NCBI GenBank assembly: GCA_036563665.1
Contig: DATCLY010000093.1
Location: 62,001-126,000 of the forward strand
Length of the DNA: 64,000 bases
Direction: 5' to 3'
From: FEN-1219 sp036563665
Lineage (GTDB): Bacteria > Pseudomonadota > Gammaproteobacteria > Steroidobacterales > Rariloculaceae
In this document: positions 8,335 to 15,601 of the stretch, piece by piece
How positions within the stretch are numbered: the stretch's first letter is position 1
Layout: each line of letters starts with the position of its first letter
The notes under the pieces: model-generated
What the model was told of the DNA's origin: nothing
Databases searched by the model: none
What the model saw: the letters and a program-made list of their open reading frames with translations, nothing else
Program-made: the position numbers and the translations under genes

Positions 8335-8792
8335 GGAACGGTCCGCCCCCACGTTTTGAGACGCGCAAAGTATAAGGAAATGAGCGCAGCGATGCTCATG
8401 CGGGTTTCCGCAGGGCTGCACCGCAGCGAGTCGCGGCGGCCTCGTCCGTGTACCGCCGCGGTGCAGTCCGCGGGCGCCCGCGCGCCGTGCGCGCCTCCCG
8501 CGGCGCGGAATTCGGTTGCTGCGTCAATGATCTAGCCGTTGTGGGGCGAGCAGCGCGGCCGCTGGCACGAGGCTTGTAAAGTCCGCTGTGACGCTGGCGA
8601 TGCGCTGGTGGGGCCCTTCGGCCCGCCGTGGTCGGGCCGTTCGAAGGCCGCCGGACTCGTCTCGAGACCTCGAGCCCGTTCCGGCGGCTTCTTTTTGCCT
8701 CGTGCCACGTCCGATTGTTTTGCGGCTGCAATCGTCCCACGCTACATTACGAACCGCGGGTCGGGCGCGGCCGGCGCCCGGCGGGGGCGCGC
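8335..8792. other. Divergent intergenic region, 458 bases, no gene seen
   Basis: This stretch separates the membrane-protein pair (minus) from the S41 protease gene (plus). It holds a TATACT -10-like box for the minus-strand pair at 8374-8369 and a candidate plus-strand promoter at 8720-8748. Reading frames here have low-complexity, arginine-rich translations and no recognisable domain. I see no RNA gene. Confidence 0.6.
8720..8748 (+). promoter_or_regulatory. Putative promoter of the S41 protease gene
   Basis: TTGCGG (8720-8725) and TACATT (8743-8748) are spaced by 17 bases and lie 44 bases before the start codon at 8793. The spacing is ideal and the hexamers are moderate matches. Confidence 0.4.
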
Positions 8793-10415
8793 ATGACGAT
8801 CAAGCATCGGCCGCGGGCTGGGCTCGTGCAGGGGATCACCCGGTCGTGGGCTTGGCTCGCGCTGGCCGTCGCGGCCGCCTGCGGCGGCGGGGGCGGCGAT
8901 GGCCCGCCGGCGCCCCAGCCGCAGGGTCCGTCCAACGCGCCCGGCGCCCCCGGGACGAACGGCGGCTGGTCGCCCGGGCTCTTTCTGCCCTCCGCCTCCT
9001 TCGCCGGGCAATGCGCGGCGCCCCGCCCGGGCACCGGCGATCTCCAGGGCAGCGTGCTCACGGAGAACAACTGGCTCCGCTCCTGGAGCAACGAGCTCTA
9101 TCTCTGGTACGACGAGATCGAGGACCGCAACCCTGCGTTGTACTCGACACCGCAGTACTTCGATCTCCTCAAAACCTTCCAGCTGGTGAACGGCAAGCCC
9201 AAGGATCGCTTCCACTTCATGCTGCCGACGGAGGAGTGGGAGCGGTTCACGCAGTCGGGTAGCGACACGAGCTACGGCGTCCAATGGGTGATCGTGCGCA
9301 ACGACCCGCCGCGCCGCGTCGTGGCGGGCTACACGCAGCCCCAGTCGCCCGCGGCGAACGCGGGGATCGAGCGGGGCGCCGAGGTGCTCGAGGTGGACGG
9401 CGTGGACCTCGCCACCGCGATCACGCCGGCGGAGGTGGACGCGCTGAACCGCGGTCTCTTCCCCGCCGCGCCGGGGGAGACGCATCGGCTGCTGATCCGC
9501 GACCGCGACGCGCAGGCGCCGCGCGAGGTGGAGCTCACGTCGGCGGTCGTGACGACCGTCCCCGTGCAGGATGTCAAAACGGTGACGACGGCGACCGGGG
9601 AGCGTGTGGGCTACCTGCACTTCACCGATCACATCGCGATCGCCGAGCGGCTGCTGGTCGAGGCCGTCACGACGCTGCACGACGAAGGCGTGACCGACCT
9701 CGTGCTCGATCTGCGCTACAACGGCGGCGGATTGCTGGCGATCGCGAGCGAGCTCGCCTTCATGATCGCCGGGCCCGGGCCCACGGCCGGCCGCGCCTTC
9801 GAGCTCAGCCGCTTCAACGACAAGCACACGGCCACGAATCCCGTGACGGGGCTACCGCTCGCACCCACGCCGTTCTTCGACCGGGCGATCGGCTTCTCCG
9901 CCGTGCCCGGCGCGCCGCTGCCCACCCTGAATCTGAGCCGCGTGTACGTCATCACCGGCGCCACCACGTGCTCGGCCAGCGAATCCATCATCAACGGCTT
10001 GCGCGGCGTGGGCGTCGAGGTCATACAGATCGGCGGCACGACGTGCGGCAAGCCCTATGGCTACTATCCGCGCGACAATTGCGGCACCACTTATTTTTCC
10101 ATCCAGCTGCAGGCCGTGAACGAGCAAGGCTTCGGGGATTACCAGGACGGCTTCTCGCCGCAGAACACGCTCGGTGCCGACGGCGTGCTCCTGCCGGGTT
10201 GCTCCGTGGCCGACGATTTCTCGAAGGCGCTCGGCGATCCCGAAGAGGCCCGCTTCGCCGCCGCGCTCGACCACCGCGCGAGCGGCACCTGCCCGGCGCC
10301 GGCCGCCGGCGTCGGCCCGTCCGGTCTGTTCAAGCCGCTCGATGCGGCCTCCGTCGTCGACGGCGTCGCCCCGAAGTCGCCATGGCTCGAGAGTCGGATC
10401 CTCGTCGAGCCCTGA
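8793..10415 (+). CDS. S41 family C-terminal-processing-type protease, lipoprotein
   Basis: A 540-residue exported serine protease. The signal peptide ends at a lipobox AAAC with C30, followed by a glycine-rich linker. A PDZ domain spans about residues 160-240 (AGYTQPQSPAANAGIERGAEVLEVDG). The S41 catalytic domain follows: DLVLDLRYNGGGLL, then VITGATTCSASESIING with the nucleophilic serine region, and IGGTTCGKPYGYY with the catalytic lysine of the Ser-Lys dyad. Such proteins act on C-terminal tails in the periplasm; the C-terminal Cys-containing loops (DNCGTTYF, PGCSVADDF) suggest disulfides. The next gene starts inside its 3' end (34-base overlap). ATG 8793 was chosen because the signal peptide begins there. 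Confidence 0.9.
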   Translation: MTIKHRPRAGLVQGITRSWAWLALAVAAACGGGGGDGPPAPQPQGPSNAPGAPGTNGGWSPGLFLPSASFAGQCAAPRPGTGDLQGSVLTENNWLRSWSNELYLWYDEIEDRNPALYSTPQYFDLLKTFQLVNGKPKDRFHFMLPTEEWERFTQSGSDTSYGVQWVIVRNDPPRRVVAGYTQPQSPAANAGIERGAEVLEVDGVDLATAITPAEVDALNRGLFPAAPGETHRLLIRDRDAQAPREVELTSAVVTTVPVQDVKTVTTATGERVGYLHFTDHIAIAERLLVEAVTTLHDEGVTDLVLDLRYNGGGLLAIASELAFMIAGPGPTAGRAFELSRFNDKHTATNPVTGLPLAPTPFFDRAIGFSAVPGAPLPTLNLSRVYVITGATTCSASESIINGLRGVGVEVIQIGGTTCGKPYGYYPRDNCGTTYFSIQLQAVNEQGFGDYQDGFSPQNTLGADGVLLPGCSVADDFSKALGDPEEARFAAALDHRASGTCPAPAAGVGPSGLFKPLDAASVVDGVAPKSPWLESRILVEP

Positions 10416-10789
10416 ACGGTCTCGCGGCCGCGTTCGGCATCGCGGGCGCCGTCGCGGCCTGCGCGAACGGGCCGGCCTCCGCTGAGCCCGAGGTGCCGGC
10501 CGTGATCGTCGATCCCACTCCGCAGACCCGCGCGGAGCTCGCGGGCGTGATCAGCGCCGCGCTCGGCGCGCCCGTCACGCTGGCGGACGACGCGCTGGCG
10601 GGCGGCAGCGTGCTCGTGGTGGAACGGCGCGAGCCCCGCGACGCGCAAGGACGGCCGCTCTCCGGCCGCTCCCTCGAGGCGCCGGAGCGCTTTCGCCTCG
10701 TGCTGGACCGCGGGCGCTGCGTGCTCGTGCGCGAGGCCACGGACGAGCGTTTCCCGCTCGCCGCCACCTGTGCCCCCGCCGACGGCTAG
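10382..10789 (+). CDS. Small predicted lipoprotein of unknown function
   Basis: A 135-residue protein beginning within the last 34 bases of the S41 protease gene, in another frame. Its N-terminus is RESDPRRALNGLAAAFGIAGAVAAC, a positively charged stretch, a short hydrophobic core and a lipobox-like VAAC, so a lipoprotein is likely. The mature part (PAVIVDPTPQTRAELAGVISAALG, then LADDALAGGSVLVVERRE, then RFRLVLDRGRCVLVRE) has an alpha/beta pattern and two cysteines near the end (GRCVLV and ATCAP). I do not recognise the family. The overlap suggests translational coupling and a shared periplasmic role with the protease, perhaps as modulator or substrate; that is inference. Confidence 0.6.
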   Translation: MARESDPRRALNGLAAAFGIAGAVAACANGPASAEPEVPAVIVDPTPQTRAELAGVISAALGAPVTLADDALAGGSVLVVERREPRDAQGRPLSGRSLEAPERFRLVLDRGRCVLVREATDERFPLAATCAPADG

Positions 10790-10813
10790 CCGGCCGGTCG
10801 GACGCGCGGTCGG

Positions 10814-11782
10814 TCAGACCCGGAAAGCCGCCGCGAGCGCCGCGTTGCGCTCCGCGAGGAAACGCCGGGTGATCGCCGCGTCGGGGGCGAACGCGTCGAT
10901 CGCGTGACAGGCGCGCGGGTAGACGTGGAGCTCCGTGGGCACGCCGGCCGCGGTGAGCCGGCGCGCGTACTCGATGCACTCGTCGAGGAACATGTCGAGC
11001 TCGCCGACGGCGATGTACGCGGGCGGCAGCCCGCTCAAGTCGCGGGCGCGCGCCGGCGCCGCGGTGGGCGGCACGTCCGCCGTGCCGAAGCGCGCGCCGA
11101 GATAGGCGCGCCAGCCCTTGGCCGAGTTGTCCCGGGACCAGAACGGGTTCTCGGGCACGGCGTCGCTCGCCGGCGCGACGTTCGTGTCGTCGAGCGCGGG
11201 GTAGATCAGGAGCTGGTACGCGATACGGGGGCCGCCGCGCTCGCCGGCGAGCAGGGCCAACGACGCGGCCAGGTTGCCGCCCGCGCTGCCGCCGCCGACG
11301 GCGATGCGGTTCGCGTCGATCCCGAGCGACCCGGCCTCGCGCACGAGCCAGTCGAGCGCGGCGTAGCAGTCCTCGAGCGGCGCGGGATAGGGATGCTCGG
11401 GCGCGAGCCGATAGTCGACGGACGCGGCCACGCAGCCCACGTCCTTCGCGAGCTGCGCGACATCGAAATGATCCATGTCCGGGTTGCCGAGCACCCAGCC
11501 GCCCGGGTGCATCCAGAGCAGGGCCGGGAGCGCGTCCGACCGGCCGACGGGACGAAAGAGCCGCACGGGCACGTCCGGCGCGCCGTTGCGCCCCGGTGCG
11601 CGCCGCTCCTCGATCGCGATGCCCTCGATGGGCGGCGCCTCCGCCTTCCTCGCGGCGAACATGCCCGCGAGCGCGGCGCGCGTGGCGGCCAGATTGTCGA
11701 GGTCGAAGCCTCCGGCCTCCGTGACGACGGCGAGGCCGGGAACGAGCTCGGGGTCGAGTCGGTGATCCAACGTAGCTGTCAT
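10814..11782 (-). CDS. Alpha/beta hydrolase, hormone-sensitive-lipase type
   Basis: A 322-residue carboxylesterase of the HSL/BFAE group (family IV esterases), acting on short-chain esters in the cytosol. The oxyanion-hole motif appears as LWMHPGGW rather than HGGG, a common variant. The nucleophile elbow is AVGGGSAGGN with S166. The acid residue lies in AVGELDMFLDE and the catalytic His in YPRACHAIDAF. Other family marks are DYRLAPEHPYPAPLEDCYAAL. Start ATG 11782 gives a normal HSL length; the longer open frame upstream has no homology. The gene is divergent from the isoaspartyl peptidase gene, with a palindrome between them. Confidence 0.93.
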   Translation of the reverse strand: MTATLDHRLDPELVPGLAVVTEAGGFDLDNLAATRAALAGMFAARKAEAPPIEGIAIEERRAPGRNGAPDVPVRLFRPVGRSDALPALLWMHPGGWVLGNPDMDHFDVAQLAKDVGCVAASVDYRLAPEHPYPAPLEDCYAALDWLVREAGSLGIDANRIAVGGGSAGGNLAASLALLAGERGGPRIAYQLLIYPALDDTNVAPASDAVPENPFWSRDNSAKGWRAYLGARFGTADVPPTAAPARARDLSGLPPAYIAVGELDMFLDECIEYARRLTAAGVPTELHVYPRACHAIDAFAPDAAITRRFLAERNAALAAAFRV

Positions 11783-11806
11783 CGTGAGGCCCTCGATCGT
11801 GCGCTC

Positions 11807-11826
11807 CGCGGATACTAGCATCCGCG
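11807..11826. promoter_or_regulatory. 20-bp palindrome between divergent esterase and peptidase genes
   Basis: CGCGGAT-ACTAGC-ATCCGCG is a palindrome apart from one mismatched base pair. It contains TAGTAT on the minus strand, a fair -10 box about 32 bases before the esterase start. A dimeric repressor bound here could control both divergent genes. Confidence 0.4.
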
Positions 11827-11883
11827 AATGGCCCACGTTTCCCGTTCCCGATCCGCCGTGGCTGCCCGCCGGGGCGTGCGGCC

Positions 11884-12885
11884 ATGCCCATGAAGCGTCG
11901 CCTCCGTGAGCGACCCGCCGCGGCGGCCGGCCCGGAGCGCCGTCGGCGGCGCGCCGCGGCGGGCTGGGCGCTCGTCGTCCACGGCGGCGCCGGCGAGCCG
12001 GGGCAGGGCGCGTCGGAGGAGCGCCACGAGCGTGCGGTGCGCGAGGCGCTCGCGCGCGTGCTCGAGGAAGGCGGTGCCGCGCTCGCGGCGGGGGCATCGA
12101 GCCTCGACGTGGTGGAGCAGGCCGTCCGCGCGCTCGAGGATTCGCCGCTGTTCAATGCGGGTCGTGGCGCGGTGTTCAACGCCCACGGCGAGCACGAGCT
12201 CGAGGCGTCGATCATGGACGGGCGAACGCTGCGCGCCGGGGCGGTCGCCAACCTGCGCGGCATCAAGAACCCCGTCACCCTGGCGCGGTGGGTGATGGAG
12301 CGCACGCCGCACGTCTGTCTCGAAGGCGAAGGGGCGGTGGCGTTCGCGCGAGCGCAGGGGATGGAGCTCGTGGGGCCCGACTACTTCTGGACGGAGCATC
12401 GCTGGAAGGCGCTGAAGGCGGCCCGGCTGCACACGCAGGAGGAGCCCGGCGCAACGCCCGAGCACGGCACGGTCGGCGCCGTGGCGCTCGACCGGCGCGG
12501 CGATCTCGCGGCCGCCACGTCGACGGGCGGCAGAACGAACAAGCTCGCCGGGCGGGTGGGCGACTCCTCGATCATCGGCGCCGGCACCTATGCGAGCAAC
12601 GCGTCGTGCGCCGTGTCGTGCACGGGCCACGGCGAGTATTTCATTCGTGTCGCGGCCGCCCGCGACGTCTGCGCGCTCATGGAATACGCGGGCGAAGACG
12701 TCCGTTCCGCCGCCGCGCGCGTCGTGCATCGGCGGCTCGGCCGTCTCGGCGGCAAGGGCGGCCTGATCGCGGTGGATCGGGGCGGCGAGATCGCGTGCGT
12801 GTTCAACACGGCCACGATGTATCGCGGCGCCGTGACCCGCGACAGCGACGTGCGGGTGGCCGTGCGGCGCGGCCAGGGCCTGTAG
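11884..12885 (+). CDS. Isoaspartyl peptidase / L-asparaginase (T2 family)
   Basis: A 333-residue Ntn-hydrolase of the plant-type asparaginase family that removes isoaspartyl residues from peptides or hydrolyses asparagine. The protein is made as a precursor and cleaves itself before the catalytic threonine, here T196 in TPEHGTVGAVALD. Upstream, WALVVHGGAG (near residue 28) and DSPLFNAGRGAVFN are the standard alpha-chain motifs; downstream, ATSTGGRTNKLAGRVGDSSIIGAGTYA is the substrate-binding stretch. The first 25 residues are arginine-rich and lack homology, so the true start may be internal, although no better ATG is seen. Its stop is 2 bases from the stop of the convergent H1-like gene. Confidence 0.93.
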   Translation: MPMKRRLRERPAAAAGPERRRRRAAAGWALVVHGGAGEPGQGASEERHERAVREALARVLEEGGAALAAGASSLDVVEQAVRALEDSPLFNAGRGAVFNAHGEHELEASIMDGRTLRAGAVANLRGIKNPVTLARWVMERTPHVCLEGEGAVAFARAQGMELVGPDYFWTEHRWKALKAARLHTQEEPGATPEHGTVGAVALDRRGDLAAATSTGGRTNKLAGRVGDSSIIGAGTYASNASCAVSCTGHGEYFIRVAAARDVCALMEYAGEDVRSAAARVVHRRLGRLGGKGGLIAVDRGGEIACVFNTATMYRGAVTRDSDVRVAVRRGQGL

Positions 12886-12887
12886 GC

Positions 12888-13256
12888 CTATGCCTTTCGG
12901 CGGCCGCGGCCGCGCGTCTTGCGTTTCGTCGCCCCGCGCTTCTTCGTCGTGCGCTTCGCCCGGGTGCTCTTTTTCCGGGTGGCTCGCTTCGTCTGCGTGC
13001 GCTTCTTCGCGGCGGTGCGCCTCGTCGCGCGCTTCTTCTGCGTAGCCTTCTTCTTGCCCTTCTTCTTGCCGCGCGGCGCCGGCGGCGGCGGGACGTCCTC
13101 GCCCGCGCGCCGCGCCTCCGACAGCCCGATCGCGATCGCCTGCTTGCGGCTCGTGACCTTCTTGCGCGACCGGCCGCTCCGCAGTTGCCCGCGCTTGCGC
13201 TCGCGCATGGCACGCTCGACTTTCTTCGAGGCCTTCTTGCTGTACTTTCTCGCCAT
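12888..13256 (-). CDS. Lysine/arginine-rich histone H1-like protein (DUF6496-like)
   Basis: A 122-residue, extremely basic protein. The N-terminal part, ARKYSKKASKKVERAMRERKRG, then SGRSRKKVTSRKQAIAIGLSEARRAGEDVP, is the conserved block of DUF6496-type proteins found in many proteobacteria. The last 65 residues are a low-complexity tail of K/R/T/A repeats (KKRATRRTAAKKRTQTKRA and similar), as in bacterial H1-like proteins. It probably binds nucleic acid without sequence preference, perhaps compacting DNA or protecting it under stress. Start ATG 13256 is chosen because the conserved block begins there. It is convergent with the peptidase gene. Confidence 0.82.
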   Translation of the reverse strand: MARKYSKKASKKVERAMRERKRGQLRSGRSRKKVTSRKQAIAIGLSEARRAGEDVPPPPAPRGKKKGKKKATQKKRATRRTAAKKRTQTKRATRKKSTRAKRTTKKRGATKRKTRGRGRRKA

Positions 13257-13392
13257 GGGTAGTACCGTCCGGGTGGTGCGTTGATTCGCGGAGCGAGCAC
13301 GATCCGTGCCAACTCCGAGACTTGCTTGACGCTTCGGTGACGGCGCTCGAAGATGGGTTCGAGTCGCATGGAGCGCACACGGAGGTAACGGC

Positions 13393-13764
13393 ATGATCGC
13401 GCACACTTCCCTCCCGGTGAGCGACTACGCCACCGCCAAGCGGTTCTACGAGAGGGCGCTCGCGCCGCTCGGCTATCGCAACAACATGGAGTTCGGCGAG
13501 GCGGCGGGCTTCAACGACGGCAAGAACACGGACTTCTGGATCGACAAGCGGGACACGGTGGTGCCGACGCACGTGGCCTTCGAAGCGAAGAGCCGCGACG
13601 AGGTGCACGCGTTCTACGAGGCGGCGCTCGCGGCCGGCGGCAAGGACAACGGCGCGCCGGGCTACCGCCGCGACTATTGGCCGGGCTATTACGCCGCGTT
13701 CGTGTACGACCCGGACGGCCACAACATCGAGGCCGTCTGGTACGACTACAGCGCCGCGGAGTAG
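13393..13764 (+). CDS. VOC (glyoxalase/bleomycin-resistance) family protein
   Basis: A single-module 123-residue VOC protein: IAHTSLPVSDYATAKRFYERAL gives the first strand-helix unit with a potential metal His, and PTHVAFEAKSRDEVHAFYEAAL then YAAFVYDPDGHNIEAVW form the second, ending in the usual D-P-D-G-N/H-x-x-E motif with the metal Glu. Proteins of this size dimerise and bind a divalent metal; substrate could be a glyoxal adduct, an aromatic or an antibiotic. The ribosome site GGAGGT lies 7 bases before the start. It stands alone, so no pathway can be assigned. Confidence 0.9.
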   Translation: MIAHTSLPVSDYATAKRFYERALAPLGYRNNMEFGEAAGFNDGKNTDFWIDKRDTVVPTHVAFEAKSRDEVHAFYEAALAAGGKDNGAPGYRRDYWPGYYAAFVYDPDGHNIEAVWYDYSAAE

Positions 13765-13858
13765 CGCTGCGCTCGACGACGGCCGGGTAGGGCGGCTTTA
13801 GAGCGCGCTCTTCGCGCCGTCGATCGAGACGTTGCGCCTGAAAAGGCGCTCCTTTGCC

Positions 13859-15520
13859 GTGACGGGAAAGGCCGGCGTGCTCCGGGGTTGCCTCGCTGCG
13901 GCCGGCCTCGCCGCGGCCGTCTGCGGCTGCCGCGGCACGCTCGACTCGCCCCGCAAGCCCTATTGGCTTCCTCCGGCCGCGGCGGTTGCGGCCGAGCCAC
14001 CCGAAAGCGGCGACGAGCCGGGGACGTTCCGTTCGCTCGAGGGTTGGATCTGGTCGCAGGCAGTCGATGCCCCGGAGCGCTTCCCGGCGGCGAGCGGGGC
14101 GCTGCGGGAGCGCGTGCTCGGCCTCTATCCGACACGCGATTTTCGGCTCGTCGGCGGGGAGTGCCGCGACTGCGCGCCGCCCGCTGCGCTCGCGCGGCTG
14201 CGCGGCGAGATCGTCGCCGTTCCGGATCCGGCCGACGCGCGCGCGGCGGCGACGGGCGGCACGGCAGACTCGCCGCCGATGGCGCCCTTGCCGCCGCTCG
14301 TGTGGATGGGGGCGCCGCAGCTCATCGAGCACGCGGCGCTCGCGCCCGACGGGCACGCGCTCACCGTGGACGGCGCGACGATTCCGCTGCTCGTGACGCC
14401 GAAGCTTCCGACCAACGCGGCGTGGGCCGACGCATCCACCGTGAGCTTCTTCACGCAGCGTCCGCTCCGCGTGCGCGGCGCGACGCACGTGGAGGGGGAC
14501 CGCGCGGTGTTCGTGGCGCGCACGCTCTGGCCCGAGGACATGCGCCTCGCGCCCGACGGCCTGCGGCTCGAGCCGCTGCGGCGCGGGGAGACGCTCGGCA
14601 CGCTGATCGAGGCGCAGGCCACCGCGGAGGGCGCGTTCGCCGTGCGGCTGCTGTTCGAGCGTGCGCCGGGCACGCGCGGCGCCGCCGGCAAGCCGGTGAT
14701 CGCCTTCGTGCTGAGCGGCGCGCAGGCCGACGACGACGGATCGCGCGGCGGGCACCTCGCCGTCGGCACGGGAATTGTCGGCCCGCGCGGCGAATGGGCG
14801 GACCTGCTCGTCGACAACTTCTACCCGCTCCGCGAGCCGAACGCGAAAGGCATCGTTCCGGCGCCGGTGCCGATGGACAACTACCTGCTGGATCTCAACA
14901 GCGGCCAGCTCTACTACCGCCCGGCGTACCTGCTCGTGGCCGTGCTGGCGCGGCCGCGCGCTGCCGAGGCCGTGCAAGCGGCGCTGCAGGACACGATGCT
15001 GCGGCTCTACTGCGGAGAGATCGAGTTCGACCTCGCGACCATGAACAGCACGGCGCTCACGATCGACCCGATCCGCGCGCTCGGATGGCGCATTCCGCGA
15101 ACCGGGCCCACGAGCCGCATGGCGGGCGTGATCGCAGCGCCGCTGGCTGGGATCGTGAGGCGCCGCTTCGCGAGCGCGAGAGACGCGTTCGCGATGTTCA
15201 CCGAGGAGAAGACCCGGCTCCTGCCGCGCGTGGCCTTCGAGGTGGCGGGACACGACCTGCTGTATCTCGTGGGCCGCGGGAATTCGGACGACGCCGACGA
15301 CCTCACGCCTTTCGAGCGCCACCTCGTGGAGGACGTGGATGCGATCCTGTTCGCGCGCTTGCCGCAGGTGCCGTCGTCGCGGCGCTTCGGCACGCATCCG
15401 GTCCGCTCGCTGTTCGTGTATGGCGCGGAGGTGCTCGCGGACCCGCTGGACTTCGAGAGCGCGCCGGTGCGCGAAACCTCGGAGGGCGCCGCGGGGGCGG
15501 CCGCAACCTGCACGCCGTGA
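13859..15520 (+). CDS. Predicted exported protein of unknown function (about 550 aa)
   Basis: I do not recognise this family. The N-terminus (GKAGVLRGCLAAAGLAAAVCGC) is a signal peptide ending in a lipobox-like stretch, so the protein is exported and perhaps lipidated. The mature part starts with a proline-rich segment, then GWIWSQAVDAPERFPAA. Conserved-looking stretches are GEWADLLVDNFYPLREPN and MDNYLLDLNSGQLYYRPAYLLVAVL near residues 320-360, and FELVGHDLLYLVGR-like sequence late in the protein. Possible starts are TTG 13832, GTG 13859 and GTG 13877; the last has GGGAAAGG 6 bases upstream, so the start is uncertain by a few codons. A membrane-processing or hydrolase role is possible but unproven. 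Confidence 0.75.
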   Translation: MTGKAGVLRGCLAAAGLAAAVCGCRGTLDSPRKPYWLPPAAAVAAEPPESGDEPGTFRSLEGWIWSQAVDAPERFPAASGALRERVLGLYPTRDFRLVGGECRDCAPPAALARLRGEIVAVPDPADARAAATGGTADSPPMAPLPPLVWMGAPQLIEHAALAPDGHALTVDGATIPLLVTPKLPTNAAWADASTVSFFTQRPLRVRGATHVEGDRAVFVARTLWPEDMRLAPDGLRLEPLRRGETLGTLIEAQATAEGAFAVRLLFERAPGTRGAAGKPVIAFVLSGAQADDDGSRGGHLAVGTGIVGPRGEWADLLVDNFYPLREPNAKGIVPAPVPMDNYLLDLNSGQLYYRPAYLLVAVLARPRAAEAVQAALQDTMLRLYCGEIEFDLATMNSTALTIDPIRALGWRIPRTGPTSRMAGVIAAPLAGIVRRRFASARDAFAMFTEEKTRLLPRVAFEVAGHDLLYLVGRGNSDDADDLTPFERHLVEDVDAILFARLPQVPSSRRFGTHPVRSLFVYGAEVLADPLDFESAPVRETSEGAAGAAATCTP

Positions 15521-15601
15521 CGCGGCGGAGGCGCAAGCGGCGGATTGCATTCGGCGGGCGCACCGTGCAACGTTAGGCACGAAGCTTGCTTGACGGGCAT
15601 C

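Noticed and set aside
12900..13250. Short tandem repeats in the H1-like gene as a separate repeat element
   Set aside because: They reflect the K/R/A/T-rich tail of the encoded protein and do not repeat exactly at the DNA level.
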